A stretch of 64,000 bases of DNA from Photobacterium indicum (GCF_003026215.1 NZ_PYOC01000018.1:21148-85147), one strand, 5' to 3'. Positions 27,556 to 36,555 are shown, counted from the stretch's first letter. The notes: generated by a model not told the origin, from the sequence alone. Translations and numbers: made by a program.

Positions 27556-27573
27556 TGTAAGAGATCTCTTACA
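27556..27573. promoter_or_regulatory. VarA/UvrY (GacA-type) box for csrB copy 3
   Basis: TGTAAGAGATCTCTTACA is a perfect 18-bp palindrome and an exact match to TGTAAG-N6-CTTACA. Its centre is about 178 nt upstream of the predicted start of copy 3. Confidence 0.92.
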
Positions 27574-27730
27574 AGCCAAGTAGAGATATCTCGCCAGACT
27601 CCCACTACACTTTATCTCGTTAACGCAAATAACCATCAAAAATTGGTATTAATAGCCAAACTTATCCTACATTCATAACAGATGCGCGAGTTTCATATTC
27701 AATAAGAATCGACTTAAAAGGGATATAGGC

Positions 27731-27961
27731 ATGGAAACATTCAACCATAATTTATCAAATCTTTTCAGCCAGTTAGGGCTAAACAATTCTCAATCATTCA
27801 TTGAGTCATTCCTTTGTGAACATCACCTTGAACAAAATGAGACGTTAACCGAAGCCAGTTTTTGGCAGCCCGCTCAGAAACGATTTTTAAAAGAATCCCA
27901 AGAACAGGATGCTGACTGGAGTGAAGTTATTGATCAATTAGATACTTTGCTACGAAAATAG
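27731..27961 (+). CDS. DUF2789 family protein
   Basis: A 76-residue acidic cytoplasmic protein of unknown function. DUF2789 features are visible: an N-terminal LSNLFSQLGL, SFWQPAQKRFLKES in the middle and DADWSEVIDQLDTLLR at the end. A GGGATAT site lies ahead of the ATG. It reads away from the csrB cluster; its promoter must lie between the copy 3 box and 27731. It separates the csrB cluster from syd together with the next gene, an insertion relative to E. coli. Confidence 0.85.
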   Translation: METFNHNLSNLFSQLGLNNSQSFIESFLCEHHLEQNETLTEASFWQPAQKRFLKESQEQDADWSEVIDQLDTLLRK

Positions 27962-27999
27962 CGTGTATCTTCATATCAAACACGATTTCAGGAAGTACT

Positions 28000-28275
28000 A
28001 TGTCGACGATTACCCTCGCGCTAGAACAGGCGATTACCTCTCTTATTGCTGAAGGTAAAGAACCTTCCGTTGCATTAATTAAAGCACGATTAACTGAACC
28101 GCTGCCAATGCCCCTTATTATAAAGGCACTACAGGCATGGAAGAAAAATGCAAAAGTACCAAAAATTGAGAGAACAGAACCCAGCCTCTCCAATGAAGAA
28201 CGTATCAAACAACTTGAACAACAAGTTGCGGATCTAACGGCGCGCCTTTCCCAATTAGAAAATGCAAATCATTAG
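28000..28275 (+). CDS. Conserved-looking small protein, unknown function
   Basis: A 91-residue protein 38 bp after the DUF2789 gene with a GGAAG ribosome-binding site, so probably co-transcribed. The N-terminal 50 residues are helical (ALEQAITSLIAEGKEPSVALIKARL) and resemble a small DNA-binding or KfrA-like N-terminal domain, a weak impression only. The last 25 residues form a coiled coil (RIKQLEQQVADLTARLSQLE). I do not recognise the family with certainty. Confidence 0.75.
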   Translation: MSTITLALEQAITSLIAEGKEPSVALIKARLTEPLPMPLIIKALQAWKKNAKVPKIERTEPSLSNEERIKQLEQQVADLTARLSQLENANH

Positions 28276-28326
28276 CGCGAGATGATGCCGATATTATCTT
28301 GCTCGATACGATGGCAGCTGATAGTT

Positions 28327-28352
28327 CAAAGGCACCATGCGGTGCCCTTTCT
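28327..28352. terminator. Bidirectional hairpin between convergent genes
   Basis: GGCACC and GGTGCC pair across a four-base loop, flanked by AAA on the left and CTTT on the right, between the 91-residue gene and the convergent DUF2310 gene. Confidence 0.6.
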
Positions 28353-28377
28353 CATTGAGGATCATGCAATAAGCAGA

Positions 28378-29151
28378 TTACTGAAAGTCGTAAGATAAGT
28401 TCGAAACGATCCGACATTTATCGCACTTGTAGTGAAACAAGTTATGCAGTGGTTCATCCAGACGCCAATCACCATTACATTTAGGGCACTTACGCTCAAG
28501 TTCTGCCGCTAAGCTGTCACCACCAACACGATATTGATAATAGTACGTAGGTATCTTCGTTAAAAATTCAATACGTCCACGCAGATCCCATCCACGACGA
28601 AATAGATCACTATCAACATCACGAATTTCATGCAGGGCTGCATGTTCAGCTTTGCACCCACCAGCCATTTGAATTTCATCGCAAGCTTGCCACTCTGTTT
28701 GCCACTTCAAGATAGCTTTATGATCGCCATTAGATGTAGGGCCAATACGGTAAAGTGGAATAGGCATTAACGTTTCGCCACAACGTAATGGCGAACAAGT
28801 ATGAACAAAGGTGGTATAAATAACCTGCCAAGATGGTGTTAAATTTTCAGCAGCGGCTTCTGAATTAATATCACGTCCAAGCAATTTAATCTTAGGCGCT
28901 AATAAGCAAGCATTGTTCAAGCGCTTGATATGCGCATTGACATTTTCACTGTTAAACTGCGAGTGCAAACCATCTTGCTCAGGGCATACCGCTCTAACAC
29001 GGAAAATACCGTCGTCCATTACGATAGGAAACTCTCGACCAAGTACCTGACCGTTATAACGTAATGCATCCATCAAGCCGTTGATTGCAGCATCAACAGC
29101 GGATATTGTGGTGTTATCAAAACACTCAAATTGCAGCTCTACAACGTACAT
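28378..29151 (-). CDS. DUF2310 family zinc-ribbon protein
   Basis: A 257-residue cytoplasmic protein of the Vibrio-type DUF2310 family. The C-terminus has a zinc ribbon with two CxxC pairs, CPKC and CDKC, near residues 222-246, separated by an aromatic linker. The N-terminal two thirds has no motif I can name. It starts 2 bp after syd, so the two form an operon. Function unknown. Confidence 0.88.
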   Translation of the reverse strand: MYVVELQFECFDNTTISAVDAAINGLMDALRYNGQVLGREFPIVMDDGIFRVRAVCPEQDGLHSQFNSENVNAHIKRLNNACLLAPKIKLLGRDINSEAAAENLTPSWQVIYTTFVHTCSPLRCGETLMPIPLYRIGPTSNGDHKAILKWQTEWQACDEIQMAGGCKAEHAALHEIRDVDSDLFRRGWDLRGRIEFLTKIPTYYYQYRVGGDSLAAELERKCPKCNGDWRLDEPLHNLFHYKCDKCRIVSNLSYDFQ

Positions 29152-29153
29152 CT

Positions 29154-29708
29154 TTAAGCCTCTCGTACTACGGGCACTAACTGCTGTAAAAAGCTAGTCA
29201 CATCTTTTGCTAACACATCGCGTTCATTTTTACCCAAGGTTTCAAGTATGACCTCACCTGTTAGATTACAAATGGCGATCACTTTATCGGCACTATCAAT
29301 AACGCCAATGAAAACTGTTGGCTTTAATTTTAGACGACGTTGCGTCACAAGGTGCCCTAGAATATTTTCTTGTAAACGTACACCATCTTGCTCACTGAAC
29401 ACTTGCAATAAGTCTAATTCAATCTCACCAAATTTTGCCGCCATATCACCACTAAACTGGGTGCTATAAAAAACAACAATATCTTTATGTAGCTCAATCT
29501 CAATACCCTTCTCAACCCCAGCTAAATCTCCCTGAGGTTGACGAGTAATGGGTTTCCATGTCACTTCATCACCTGAATCATGTTCAACACACGGTGACTC
29601 AAGCCCAACTAAATCTTCGCTACGTGGAAAACCGTGACCTGCATCACGCCAAGCTTGTAAAAAAAGAGAAGAAAAGTCAGATAAAGCGACAGCAACAGGA
29701 TGATTCAT
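29154..29708 (-). CDS. syd: SecY-interacting protein Syd
   Basis: Peripheral inner-membrane protein that binds SecY and can proofread or inhibit faulty SecYEG translocons. 184 residues from ATG 29708, with TGAGG six bases upstream; a start four codons earlier is less likely. Conserved blocks TQFSGDMAAKFGEIELDLLQ and QENILGHLVTQRRLKL are nearly identical to E. coli Syd. In E. coli syd neighbours csrB and queF; here it lies between the csrB cluster and queF, with two small genes and DUF2310 interposed. Confidence 0.95.
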   Translation of the reverse strand: MNHPVAVALSDFSSLFLQAWRDAGHGFPRSEDLVGLESPCVEHDSGDEVTWKPITRQPQGDLAGVEKGIEIELHKDIVVFYSTQFSGDMAAKFGEIELDLLQVFSEQDGVRLQENILGHLVTQRRLKLKPTVFIGVIDSADKVIAICNLTGEVILETLGKNERDVLAKDVTSFLQQLVPVVREA

Positions 29709-29864
29709 TCGCAACCTCATTAAAGATTAAGTAAACTTTGCACTATAGTATTTTTAATATAAATCAGTGACGCTTCAGCTTAGCCCCTACTAACGTTAAT
29801 ACAGCGTTATGAGGCTATAAGCAGAATCGCACACATATTCTAATCCAAGAGTGTCAAATACAGT

Positions 29865-30710
29865 ATGAGCAAATATAAAGATGCTAAAGAATTAGCGGGT
29901 TTAACACTGGGGCAAAAAACCGATTATATCGATCAGTACGATGCCTCTTTACTGCAACCAGTACCTCGAAGTCTAAACCGCAGTGACTTAAACCTTGGCG
30001 AAAGCTTACCATTTACTGGCTATGATATCTGGACACTCTATGAGCTATCATGGCTAAACAGCAAAGGGTTACCTCAAGTTGCAATTGGTGAAGTGCGTTT
30101 ACCCGCTTCTAGCCCTAATCTAATTGAGTCAAAATCGTTTAAGTTGTATATCAACAGCTTTAATCAAACGCGTTTTGATAGCTGGCAGCAAATTGCCGAT
30201 ACATTACAGAAAGATCTGACAGCTTGTGCGGGACAAGAAGTGGATGTCACGATTCAGCCATTAGAAGATTTCACTGACCAAACGGTGATCAACTTTGCTG
30301 GCAATTGTATTGATGAACAAGATATTGAAATCAACAGTTACGACTTTGATGCACAATACCTTAAAGATGCTGCAGAAGGTGAGATTGTGACGGAAGATCT
30401 TCACAGCCATTTGCTGAAATCTAACTGCTTAATCACCAATCAGCCAGATTGGGGCAGCGTGAAAATTTCTTACAAAGGTAAGCAAATCAACCGCGAGAAA
30501 TTGCTACGTTACTTAGTGTCTTTCCGTAACCACAATGAGTTCCATGAACAATGCGTAGAACGTATCTTTACTGATATCATGAAGTTCTGCCAACCAGAAT
30601 TATTAACGGTTTACGCACGCTATACACGTCGTGGCGGGTTAGATATTAACCCATATCGTACAAACCAAGGCAAAACACCGAGTGATAACTTCCGCCTAGC
30701 GCGCCAGTAA
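29865..30710 (+). CDS. queF: NADPH-dependent 7-cyano-7-deazaguanine reductase
   Basis: Reduces preQ0 to preQ1 in queuosine tRNA modification. The 281-residue protein is the long, bimodular QueF type. The NADPH-binding motif ESKSFKLYINSFNQTRF lies at about 93-109, and the nucleophile is C188 (KSNCLITNQPDWG), followed by the FHEQCVERI region. It is divergent from syd, as in E. coli. No preQ1 riboswitch is evident in the 156-bp upstream gap. Confidence 0.97.
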   Translation: MSKYKDAKELAGLTLGQKTDYIDQYDASLLQPVPRSLNRSDLNLGESLPFTGYDIWTLYELSWLNSKGLPQVAIGEVRLPASSPNLIESKSFKLYINSFNQTRFDSWQQIADTLQKDLTACAGQEVDVTIQPLEDFTDQTVINFAGNCIDEQDIEINSYDFDAQYLKDAAEGEIVTEDLHSHLLKSNCLITNQPDWGSVKISYKGKQINREKLLRYLVSFRNHNEFHEQCVERIFTDIMKFCQPELLTVYARYTRRGGLDINPYRTNQGKTPSDNFRLARQ

Positions 30711-30827
30711 TCTTAATAATTCCAACACATTGAATAATAAGTCCAGTAAAAAGGTTTACTTTGCTGGACTTGATTCACCAAGCCAGTAATATTAGACAAC
30801 TGTGTTTATTGTGGTTTAAGAGATGAT

Positions 30828-33107
30828 ATGAGTTTTCGCCGCGGGTTGATAAGTGTAATAGTGATTCTGATTGCTTCCTTTAGCGCGAGTGCAAAAGTAT
30901 ACACTACCCCTATTTTGGCAGATGCAAACGAGCTATTACAAACTAGCCCAGAAAAATCATTAGAAATCTCCGATCGTTACATTAAACAACGCCGCCTCAC
31001 AGAAAAGAAGGGCGCCTCTCGTGTTCATGCTAACGATGAAACCGATCACACCGTTCGTACTCCATTAAATACAATTAATGCCCTACAAATTAAAGCACAA
31101 GCTTATTCACTATTGAATGACTCTGAACAGGCATTAAACACGATAAAATTAGCGGAAAAGCTGGCCGTTGAAAATGGGCTCACCTATACCATCTTAGAAA
31201 CGCGTTTATTACATGCTAAATTTTATTGGGAAAACCTCAAAAATAGTGCAACTGCATTAAAAATGTTAGATAACATTGATACCGAAATAGAACAGACACA
31301 ATCACTCAAGCGCACCAAGCAAGTGACATTTTTACAATATTGGTCATTGATGCAGCGAGCTGTCATTGAGTCAAAATTAAACAATGATAATCAAGCAGAA
31401 AAACTGTTTATAAAAGCCAAACAATTGCTCATCAGCATTGATGACTCATCAGAGAAAATCATATATCAACTCACTTTAGGGCGGCATTACCTGCGTCATA
31501 GTCATTATGACTTGGCCTTAGATCGTCTTCTAAGTGGTTACTGGTTAGCGGTTGAAAATGAAGACAACGCCCAAATAGCCTCTGCAAATTACATGCTAGC
31601 GAATTTATTTGAACAACGAAAAGTGTTTGATAAAGCATTAGAGCATGCCACTCAAGCAGGTGAATTTTACGAACGTTATCAACGTAGCCGACCTTTAGCT
31701 AAAACATTGACACTAATAGCTTCTATTTATGAACAGCAAAATCGCTATAACTTGGCATTAGTGCATTATTTTAATGCGCTCGACCAAGAAAGTGAATTAA
31801 AGCACGTTGTCCGTTCTGCTCAGTTACGCCTTAATATTGCAAGAGTCTACTTACAACTTTACAACTACCCAAAATCTGAACAGTATTTACAACAAGCACG
31901 CCTTCTTGCACAGCAAACAGGTAATGATGTCATTTCGGCTGAAGCACAGATCTTAGAAGGTAAACTTGAACTAGCTGAAGGCCGTATAGATAAATCAATT
32001 ACGACACTGCAAGCGGGGCTCATCGCTTCAAGTCGTATCGGCAAAATAAACCTGCAATTAATGGGTGAATCGATTCTATCTCAAGCATTTGAAAAGCAGA
32101 ATGATTACTATAATGCCCTATTAAGTCAGCGCCGCTACGAACAACTCTTTGCTAGCCAACAAGAAAAACAAAGAAAAAGTAACGTTGAGGTATTTAAACA
32201 ACAGCAACGTATGCTTGAACGATCTCTTCGCCTAGAAGAAATGGAACGCCAACAGTTTGAAAATGAAAAATCGATCTATAAACAGCAAAAAATCAGTCTG
32301 TTTCTAATCAGTGTTATCGTTCTTCTCATCACTTTTTTAGTGCGTCGCCATACTGTTGCCAAACAACTGCAGAGCCGTCTTTCTCACTTACGTAGCGAAC
32401 TCTACACTCACCCACGTAGTGGATTACGTAACTTACGGATGCTTAATGCTCGCCTACCCAACTCTTTACAACAAAGTAGTGCCAACTTCGAGCAATGGCA
32501 TTTAGGCGAAATCATCAATGAACCATTAAGTGATCGACTACGTTTTGGTTTGTTTGAAGCGACCTTCCTTAAACATATTTATTTGCAGCAAGGTTATCAG
32601 CAAGGCTTAGAAATTGAGCGTCAATTCGGTGAATACTTAAAAGAACAAGTCTGTAAACCTGCACGGCTTTATCATTTTTCCGATGCGATGTTTTTATACA
32701 TTGAGCCTAACTCTCGCCTTAACGGTGAACCTAAGCAACTGGCTGACTCGATTCAACAATTAATGAGTAACTTCTTAAAAGAGCATCAATTAGATGCCGC
32801 TGTATGTATTGGCATGGCGGAATACCCTTTTTTACCACGTGCATACACAGCGATTAACGATCAAGAACTGATTGATATTCTGCTGATGGCGACCAATGCT
32901 GCTCGCCTAAATAGCAAACAAGAGCCAGGCAGCCAATGGGTACACTTAAGCGCTATTGATGCTGCCCCTGCAGCCAGTTTCGCATGCGATAATATTCGAA
33001 AAGCTTGTATACAGGGTATTGATAACGGTTTAGTGAAAGTACAAAGCTCTTCATCAATAGAGTTCAATTGGAATCCTGATCACGATTTTGATAAAAATGT
33101 TATTTAA
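30828..33107 (+). CDS. TPR protein with degenerate GGDEF-like C-terminus
   Basis: A 759-residue envelope protein: signal peptide (residues 1-22), TPR-like helical repeats to about 470, a coiled segment, one membrane helix (LFLISVIVLLITFLVRR, about 485-505), then a cytoplasmic domain. That domain has the GGDEF framework: GLRNLRMLNARL at its start, RLYHFSDAMFLYI where the signature should be (FSDAM at 617-621), and VCIGMAEYP followed by a long helix. The catalytic glycines and acidic residues are lost, so diguanylate cyclase activity is unlikely. It is followed by a second degenerate GGDEF gene. TPR-membrane-GGDEF architecture is known in Vibrio. Function unknown. Confidence 0.75.
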   Translation: MSFRRGLISVIVILIASFSASAKVYTTPILADANELLQTSPEKSLEISDRYIKQRRLTEKKGASRVHANDETDHTVRTPLNTINALQIKAQAYSLLNDSEQALNTIKLAEKLAVENGLTYTILETRLLHAKFYWENLKNSATALKMLDNIDTEIEQTQSLKRTKQVTFLQYWSLMQRAVIESKLNNDNQAEKLFIKAKQLLISIDDSSEKIIYQLTLGRHYLRHSHYDLALDRLLSGYWLAVENEDNAQIASANYMLANLFEQRKVFDKALEHATQAGEFYERYQRSRPLAKTLTLIASIYEQQNRYNLALVHYFNALDQESELKHVVRSAQLRLNIARVYLQLYNYPKSEQYLQQARLLAQQTGNDVISAEAQILEGKLELAEGRIDKSITTLQAGLIASSRIGKINLQLMGESILSQAFEKQNDYYNALLSQRRYEQLFASQQEKQRKSNVEVFKQQQRMLERSLRLEEMERQQFENEKSIYKQQKISLFLISVIVLLITFLVRRHTVAKQLQSRLSHLRSELYTHPRSGLRNLRMLNARLPNSLQQSSANFEQWHLGEIINEPLSDRLRFGLFEATFLKHIYLQQGYQQGLEIERQFGEYLKEQVCKPARLYHFSDAMFLYIEPNSRLNGEPKQLADSIQQLMSNFLKEHQLDAAVCIGMAEYPFLPRAYTAINDQELIDILLMATNAARLNSKQEPGSQWVHLSAIDAAPAASFACDNIRKACIQGIDNGLVKVQSSSSIEFNWNPDHDFDKNVI

Positions 33108-33219
33108 TCGATTCCAGTTATCAATTTATGTGCCGATATTCTTAAATGACTAGATTTTTTTTGCTAGTATGGCTGAAATGTGTTTTTAGTAAACCTATGA
33201 TAAAAAAAGGGTTAATCAT

Positions 33220-33249
33220 ATGAGCTTAGGTAAGCAATATACAGCGTGA
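33220..33249 (+). other. Nine-codon upstream frame overlapping the GGDEF start
   Basis: ATG at 33220, preceded by an AAAGGG ribosome-binding site, encodes MSLGKQYTA and ends at a TGA (33247-33249) that overlaps the GTG start of the downstream gene (GTGA). The GTG has no strong site of its own, so translation may be coupled to this leader, or a frameshift may have separated the native N-terminus. Confidence 0.4.
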
Positions 33250-34805
33250 GTGATATTAGCGCTGTTGTTTCTGAAGTGAGTAAATTGAAACAACGTTTAG
33301 ATCAAGCTCAACTCTCTTACCGCGATGCTTCACTGAAGTCTCGGCGTGAGATTGTAATATTAAAACGCCTAATTACTCGCCTATCTGTTGCATGCCGAGG
33401 GCTAGATGAAGAGCTAGATACTAAGCTTACAGAGTTACGCTGTGAGCTTGAGCAACCCAAAGATATCAGCAAGCTTATTCCCCGCCTTGCAATCATTGAA
33501 AGGCTGGTGACTCGACAAGCAGGCATCACCGAAAAAGAAAACCTACGAATAGAAAATCAGATCCATCAAAGCGGCGAAACACTCAAACGTGTTCGCGGTT
33601 TACCAGCACAACTTAAACGTGATCTGCGTAATTTACTGAACAACACATCGGCATCACTAACCCACAGCCATCAACGTATTATTGCATTGGTTGAACTCTA
33701 TGAAAGATCGCTAAAGTTGCTTTCTGTATCCACTGAAAATGTGGAGCTTAAAGATATGTTAGATCATGACATACAGCATCAATTAACCAATGAGCTGCAA
33801 CATCTTATCTCTGAACTCGACTTTGACGGTGAATCAGGCGATAAGCTTCTGACAATACGTAACCGTCTTTTGATTGGTGTTCCTCCGCAAGCTTTACTGG
33901 AGTTGGCACTCGAAGTAATTCGTTTAGTGTTAGATTCTACACATCAGGAGCGTCGATCTTCACAAAAGTTTCTTGATGGGGTCAATGGTGATTTAGCCAC
34001 ACTACAAAAAACGACGAATCAATATGTAGGCCAATCATCGGCACTATATGAACACCGTGGTGGACTAAATAATGAATTATCAACTATCGTTACCACGGTA
34101 AAAAAAGGGCTAAGCGAGCACAAAAACCTCGAAACATGGCGCCCACAAATCACCGAGTTAACCAAAGAGCTGCAAGTTCTAGCAGATCGTAATCGCGCAC
34201 TCGAAAAACGCGAAAAGACCCTTATTGAACAGCTAAGTTACAACGAAAATAAAATCACCACACTCTTTGAACAAACTCAAGACTACCGTCAGCGCTTAAA
34301 TGATCAAGAACGTAAGATGTTCCTCGATCATTTAACGAAGGTATATAACTGTGCTGCATTGAATGATCGCCTTGAACATGAATATCGTCGCTGGTTGCGT
34401 TATCAACACCCACTGTGTGTCGCATTAATTGATATCGATAATTTTAAAGAAATTAATGATAGTTATGGCCATGTCGCGGGTGATAAGGCATTAAAAATCA
34501 TAGCCAGAACCATTCACCAATGCCTTGAAGAAACCGATTTTATTGCTCGTTATAAAAGTGATGAATTCATGATTATCATGCCTGATATTAATGAAGATAA
34601 TCGCACTAAAAGTTTAAATAAAATCCGAGAAACCGTCGCGCAATTACCGTTTAGGTTTAAAGAACAAAATGTCAGCATAACGATCTCTATTGGTGCCACA
34701 TTATTCGAAGGTAACGATACCCCTGCCGATATTACCGAACGCACCAGTAAAGCCCTCGATAATGCCAAGAATAGTGGCCGTAACCGTTTTATCTGGATTT
34801 ATTAA
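33246..34805 (+). CDS. GGDEF-domain protein with degenerate signature (KSDEF)
   Basis: A 519-residue cytoplasmic protein with a mostly helical, coiled-coil N-terminal 340 residues and a C-terminal GGDEF domain (about 350-519). The DIDNFKEINDSYGH substrate/metal segment is intact, but the signature reads KSDEF at 437-441 instead of GGDEF and there is no RxxD inhibitory site before it. Loss of both glycines suggests it is not a normal diguanylate cyclase; it may bind nucleotide or act by protein contact. V. cholerae has a similar degenerate GGDEF gene (CdgG) in what I recall as the matching region. Start GTG, see the overlapping nine-codon frame. Confidence 0.85.
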   Translation: MSDISAVVSEVSKLKQRLDQAQLSYRDASLKSRREIVILKRLITRLSVACRGLDEELDTKLTELRCELEQPKDISKLIPRLAIIERLVTRQAGITEKENLRIENQIHQSGETLKRVRGLPAQLKRDLRNLLNNTSASLTHSHQRIIALVELYERSLKLLSVSTENVELKDMLDHDIQHQLTNELQHLISELDFDGESGDKLLTIRNRLLIGVPPQALLELALEVIRLVLDSTHQERRSSQKFLDGVNGDLATLQKTTNQYVGQSSALYEHRGGLNNELSTIVTTVKKGLSEHKNLETWRPQITELTKELQVLADRNRALEKREKTLIEQLSYNENKITTLFEQTQDYRQRLNDQERKMFLDHLTKVYNCAALNDRLEHEYRRWLRYQHPLCVALIDIDNFKEINDSYGHVAGDKALKIIARTIHQCLEETDFIARYKSDEFMIIMPDINEDNRTKSLNKIRETVAQLPFRFKEQNVSITISIGATLFEGNDTPADITERTSKALDNAKNSGRNRFIWIY

Positions 34806-35097
34806 TATTCTCCCCCTTCTATCATTAATATTATCATTACATTATAGCCCCCCCCTCTGCTTCCTTATTCATGTCTGGTCAAACAACGTTTCACTGTGTA
34901 TGGTGAAATAACAGGCTGATTATAAAGAGTCTGCTACTGTTAAATATACGGATAAATAGTTAATCTAATCAATACGAATTACTCCTCAAGTTTTTCAATT
35001 ACGGATATGTCCGCCAACGTATTTATGTTTGGATACAATCAATAAATACCACAATGCATGCGAACTATACCGTTTCATCGTAACCAGGGAGGTCACT
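34806..35097. other. Gap upstream of ppnN
   Basis: 292 bp, AT-rich. I see no hairpin terminator, no RNA gene and no recognised binding site. It must contain the end of the GGDEF transcript and the ppnN promoter. Confidence 0.5.
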
Positions 35098-36471
35098 ATG
35101 ATTACACATATCAGTCCAGTCGGTGCTATGGAGCTACTTTCACAATTGGAAGTTGATCGTCTTAAAGCGACCGCATCAAGCGACTTATACCGTTTATATC
35201 GAAACTGTTCTTTAGCGGTTTTAAATTCAGGTAGCCACACTGATAATTCCAAAGAATTATTAGAAAAAAATAAAAGTTTCGATGTGCACGTAATGCGCCG
35301 TGAACGAGGCATAAAATTAGAACTGATCAATCCACCAGAACATGCCTTTGTTGATGGGCGTATCATCCGCGGTATTCAAGAACATATGTTTTCAGTACTG
35401 CGTGATATTGTGTACGTAAACATGCATGTACAGCAACGTAACGACCTTAACTTAACCAGCGCCACCCATATTACTAACTTTGTTTTTAGTATTCTGCGTA
35501 ATGCTCAAACCCTCCGCTCAGGTGAAGACCCAAACATCGTTGTATGTTGGGGAGGGCACTCAATTAACCCTATAGAGTATCAATATACGCGCGAAGTAGG
35601 CCATGAGCTGGGGTTACGAGAGTTAAATATATGTACAGGGTGCGGCCCGGGGGCCATGGAAGGGCCAATGAAAGGCGCAGCTATCGGTCATGCCAAACAA
35701 CGTTACAAGCAAAGTCGTTTCCTTGGTCTTACCGAACCATCCATTATTGCTGCTGAGCCACCTAACCCCATTGTGAATGAATTAGTTATTTTCCCTGATA
35801 TCGAAAAGCGTCTAGAAGGGTTTATTCGCGTGGGTCACGGTATTATCATTTTCCCGGGTGGAGCGGGTACTGCTGAAGAGTTACTGTACATTTTAGGTAT
35901 TTTGATGCACCCGGATAATGCGGCACAACCTTTACCGTTAGTCTTAACGGGGCCTAAAGAAAGTGAACCGTACTTCCGTACTCTTGATTCCTTTATAAAG
36001 GATACCCTTGGCGAACCAGCAACTCAGTACTATCAAATTATCATTGATGACCCCGAAAAAGTTGCCCAAGTAATGAAATCGGCAATGCCTTTAATTAAAG
36101 AACACCGGTTAGCGACAGGTGATTCTTATAGCTTCAATTGGTCATTGAAAATCCCACCAGAATTTCAACTACCTTTCGAACCGACACATGAATCAATGAC
36201 CAGCTTAGATTTACACCTGAATCAACGCCCAGAGAACCTTGCAGCTAACTTGCGTCGAGCATTCTCTGGCATTGTCGCGGGTAACGTAAAAGAAGAAGGT
36301 ATACAAGAAATAGAACGCAACGGGCGTTTTAAAATAAATGGCGATCTAGTATTGATGAAGCGTATGGATAAACTCCTGAAAAATTTCGTCGAACAACAGC
36401 GTATGAAATTGCCAGGCACTCAATATGAGCCCTGCTACGAAATCATGACGGCACAAGAAAGCGTCAAATAA
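35098..36471 (+). CDS. ppnN: Nucleotide 5'-monophosphate nucleosidase PpnN
   Basis: Cleaves purine and pyrimidine nucleoside monophosphates to base and ribose 5-phosphate; the E. coli enzyme is activated by (p)ppGpp. 457 residues from ATG 35098 with GGGAGG ahead; the N-terminus MITHISPVGAMELLSQLEVD matches E. coli YgdH. The Rossmann LOG-type motif PGGAGTAEELL begins at P253, and GCGPGAMEGPMKG lies before it. It is followed by xni as in E. coli. Confidence 0.96.
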   Translation: MITHISPVGAMELLSQLEVDRLKATASSDLYRLYRNCSLAVLNSGSHTDNSKELLEKNKSFDVHVMRRERGIKLELINPPEHAFVDGRIIRGIQEHMFSVLRDIVYVNMHVQQRNDLNLTSATHITNFVFSILRNAQTLRSGEDPNIVVCWGGHSINPIEYQYTREVGHELGLRELNICTGCGPGAMEGPMKGAAIGHAKQRYKQSRFLGLTEPSIIAAEPPNPIVNELVIFPDIEKRLEGFIRVGHGIIIFPGGAGTAEELLYILGILMHPDNAAQPLPLVLTGPKESEPYFRTLDSFIKDTLGEPATQYYQIIIDDPEKVAQVMKSAMPLIKEHRLATGDSYSFNWSLKIPPEFQLPFEPTHESMTSLDLHLNQRPENLAANLRRAFSGIVAGNVKEEGIQEIERNGRFKINGDLVLMKRMDKLLKNFVEQQRMKLPGTQYEPCYEIMTAQESVK

Positions 36472-36512
36472 TCATAGTAAGGGTGACACTCTCACATAGC
36501 TATGCGTACAAT

Positions 36513-36534
36513 AAGGGCTGAACGGCCCTTTTTT
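36513..36534 (+). terminator. Intrinsic terminator after ppnN
   Basis: AAGGGC and GCCCTT pair across a six-base loop, followed by TTTT. It lies 22 bp upstream of the xni start codon, so it may also attenuate xni. Confidence 0.8.
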
Positions 36535-36555
36535 CACTCCAATAGAACTGTTGCT

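Noticed and set aside
29709..29864. PreQ1 riboswitch upstream of queF
   Set aside because: The 156-bp gap lacks the C-rich loop, conserved stem and A-rich tail of preQ1 aptamers.
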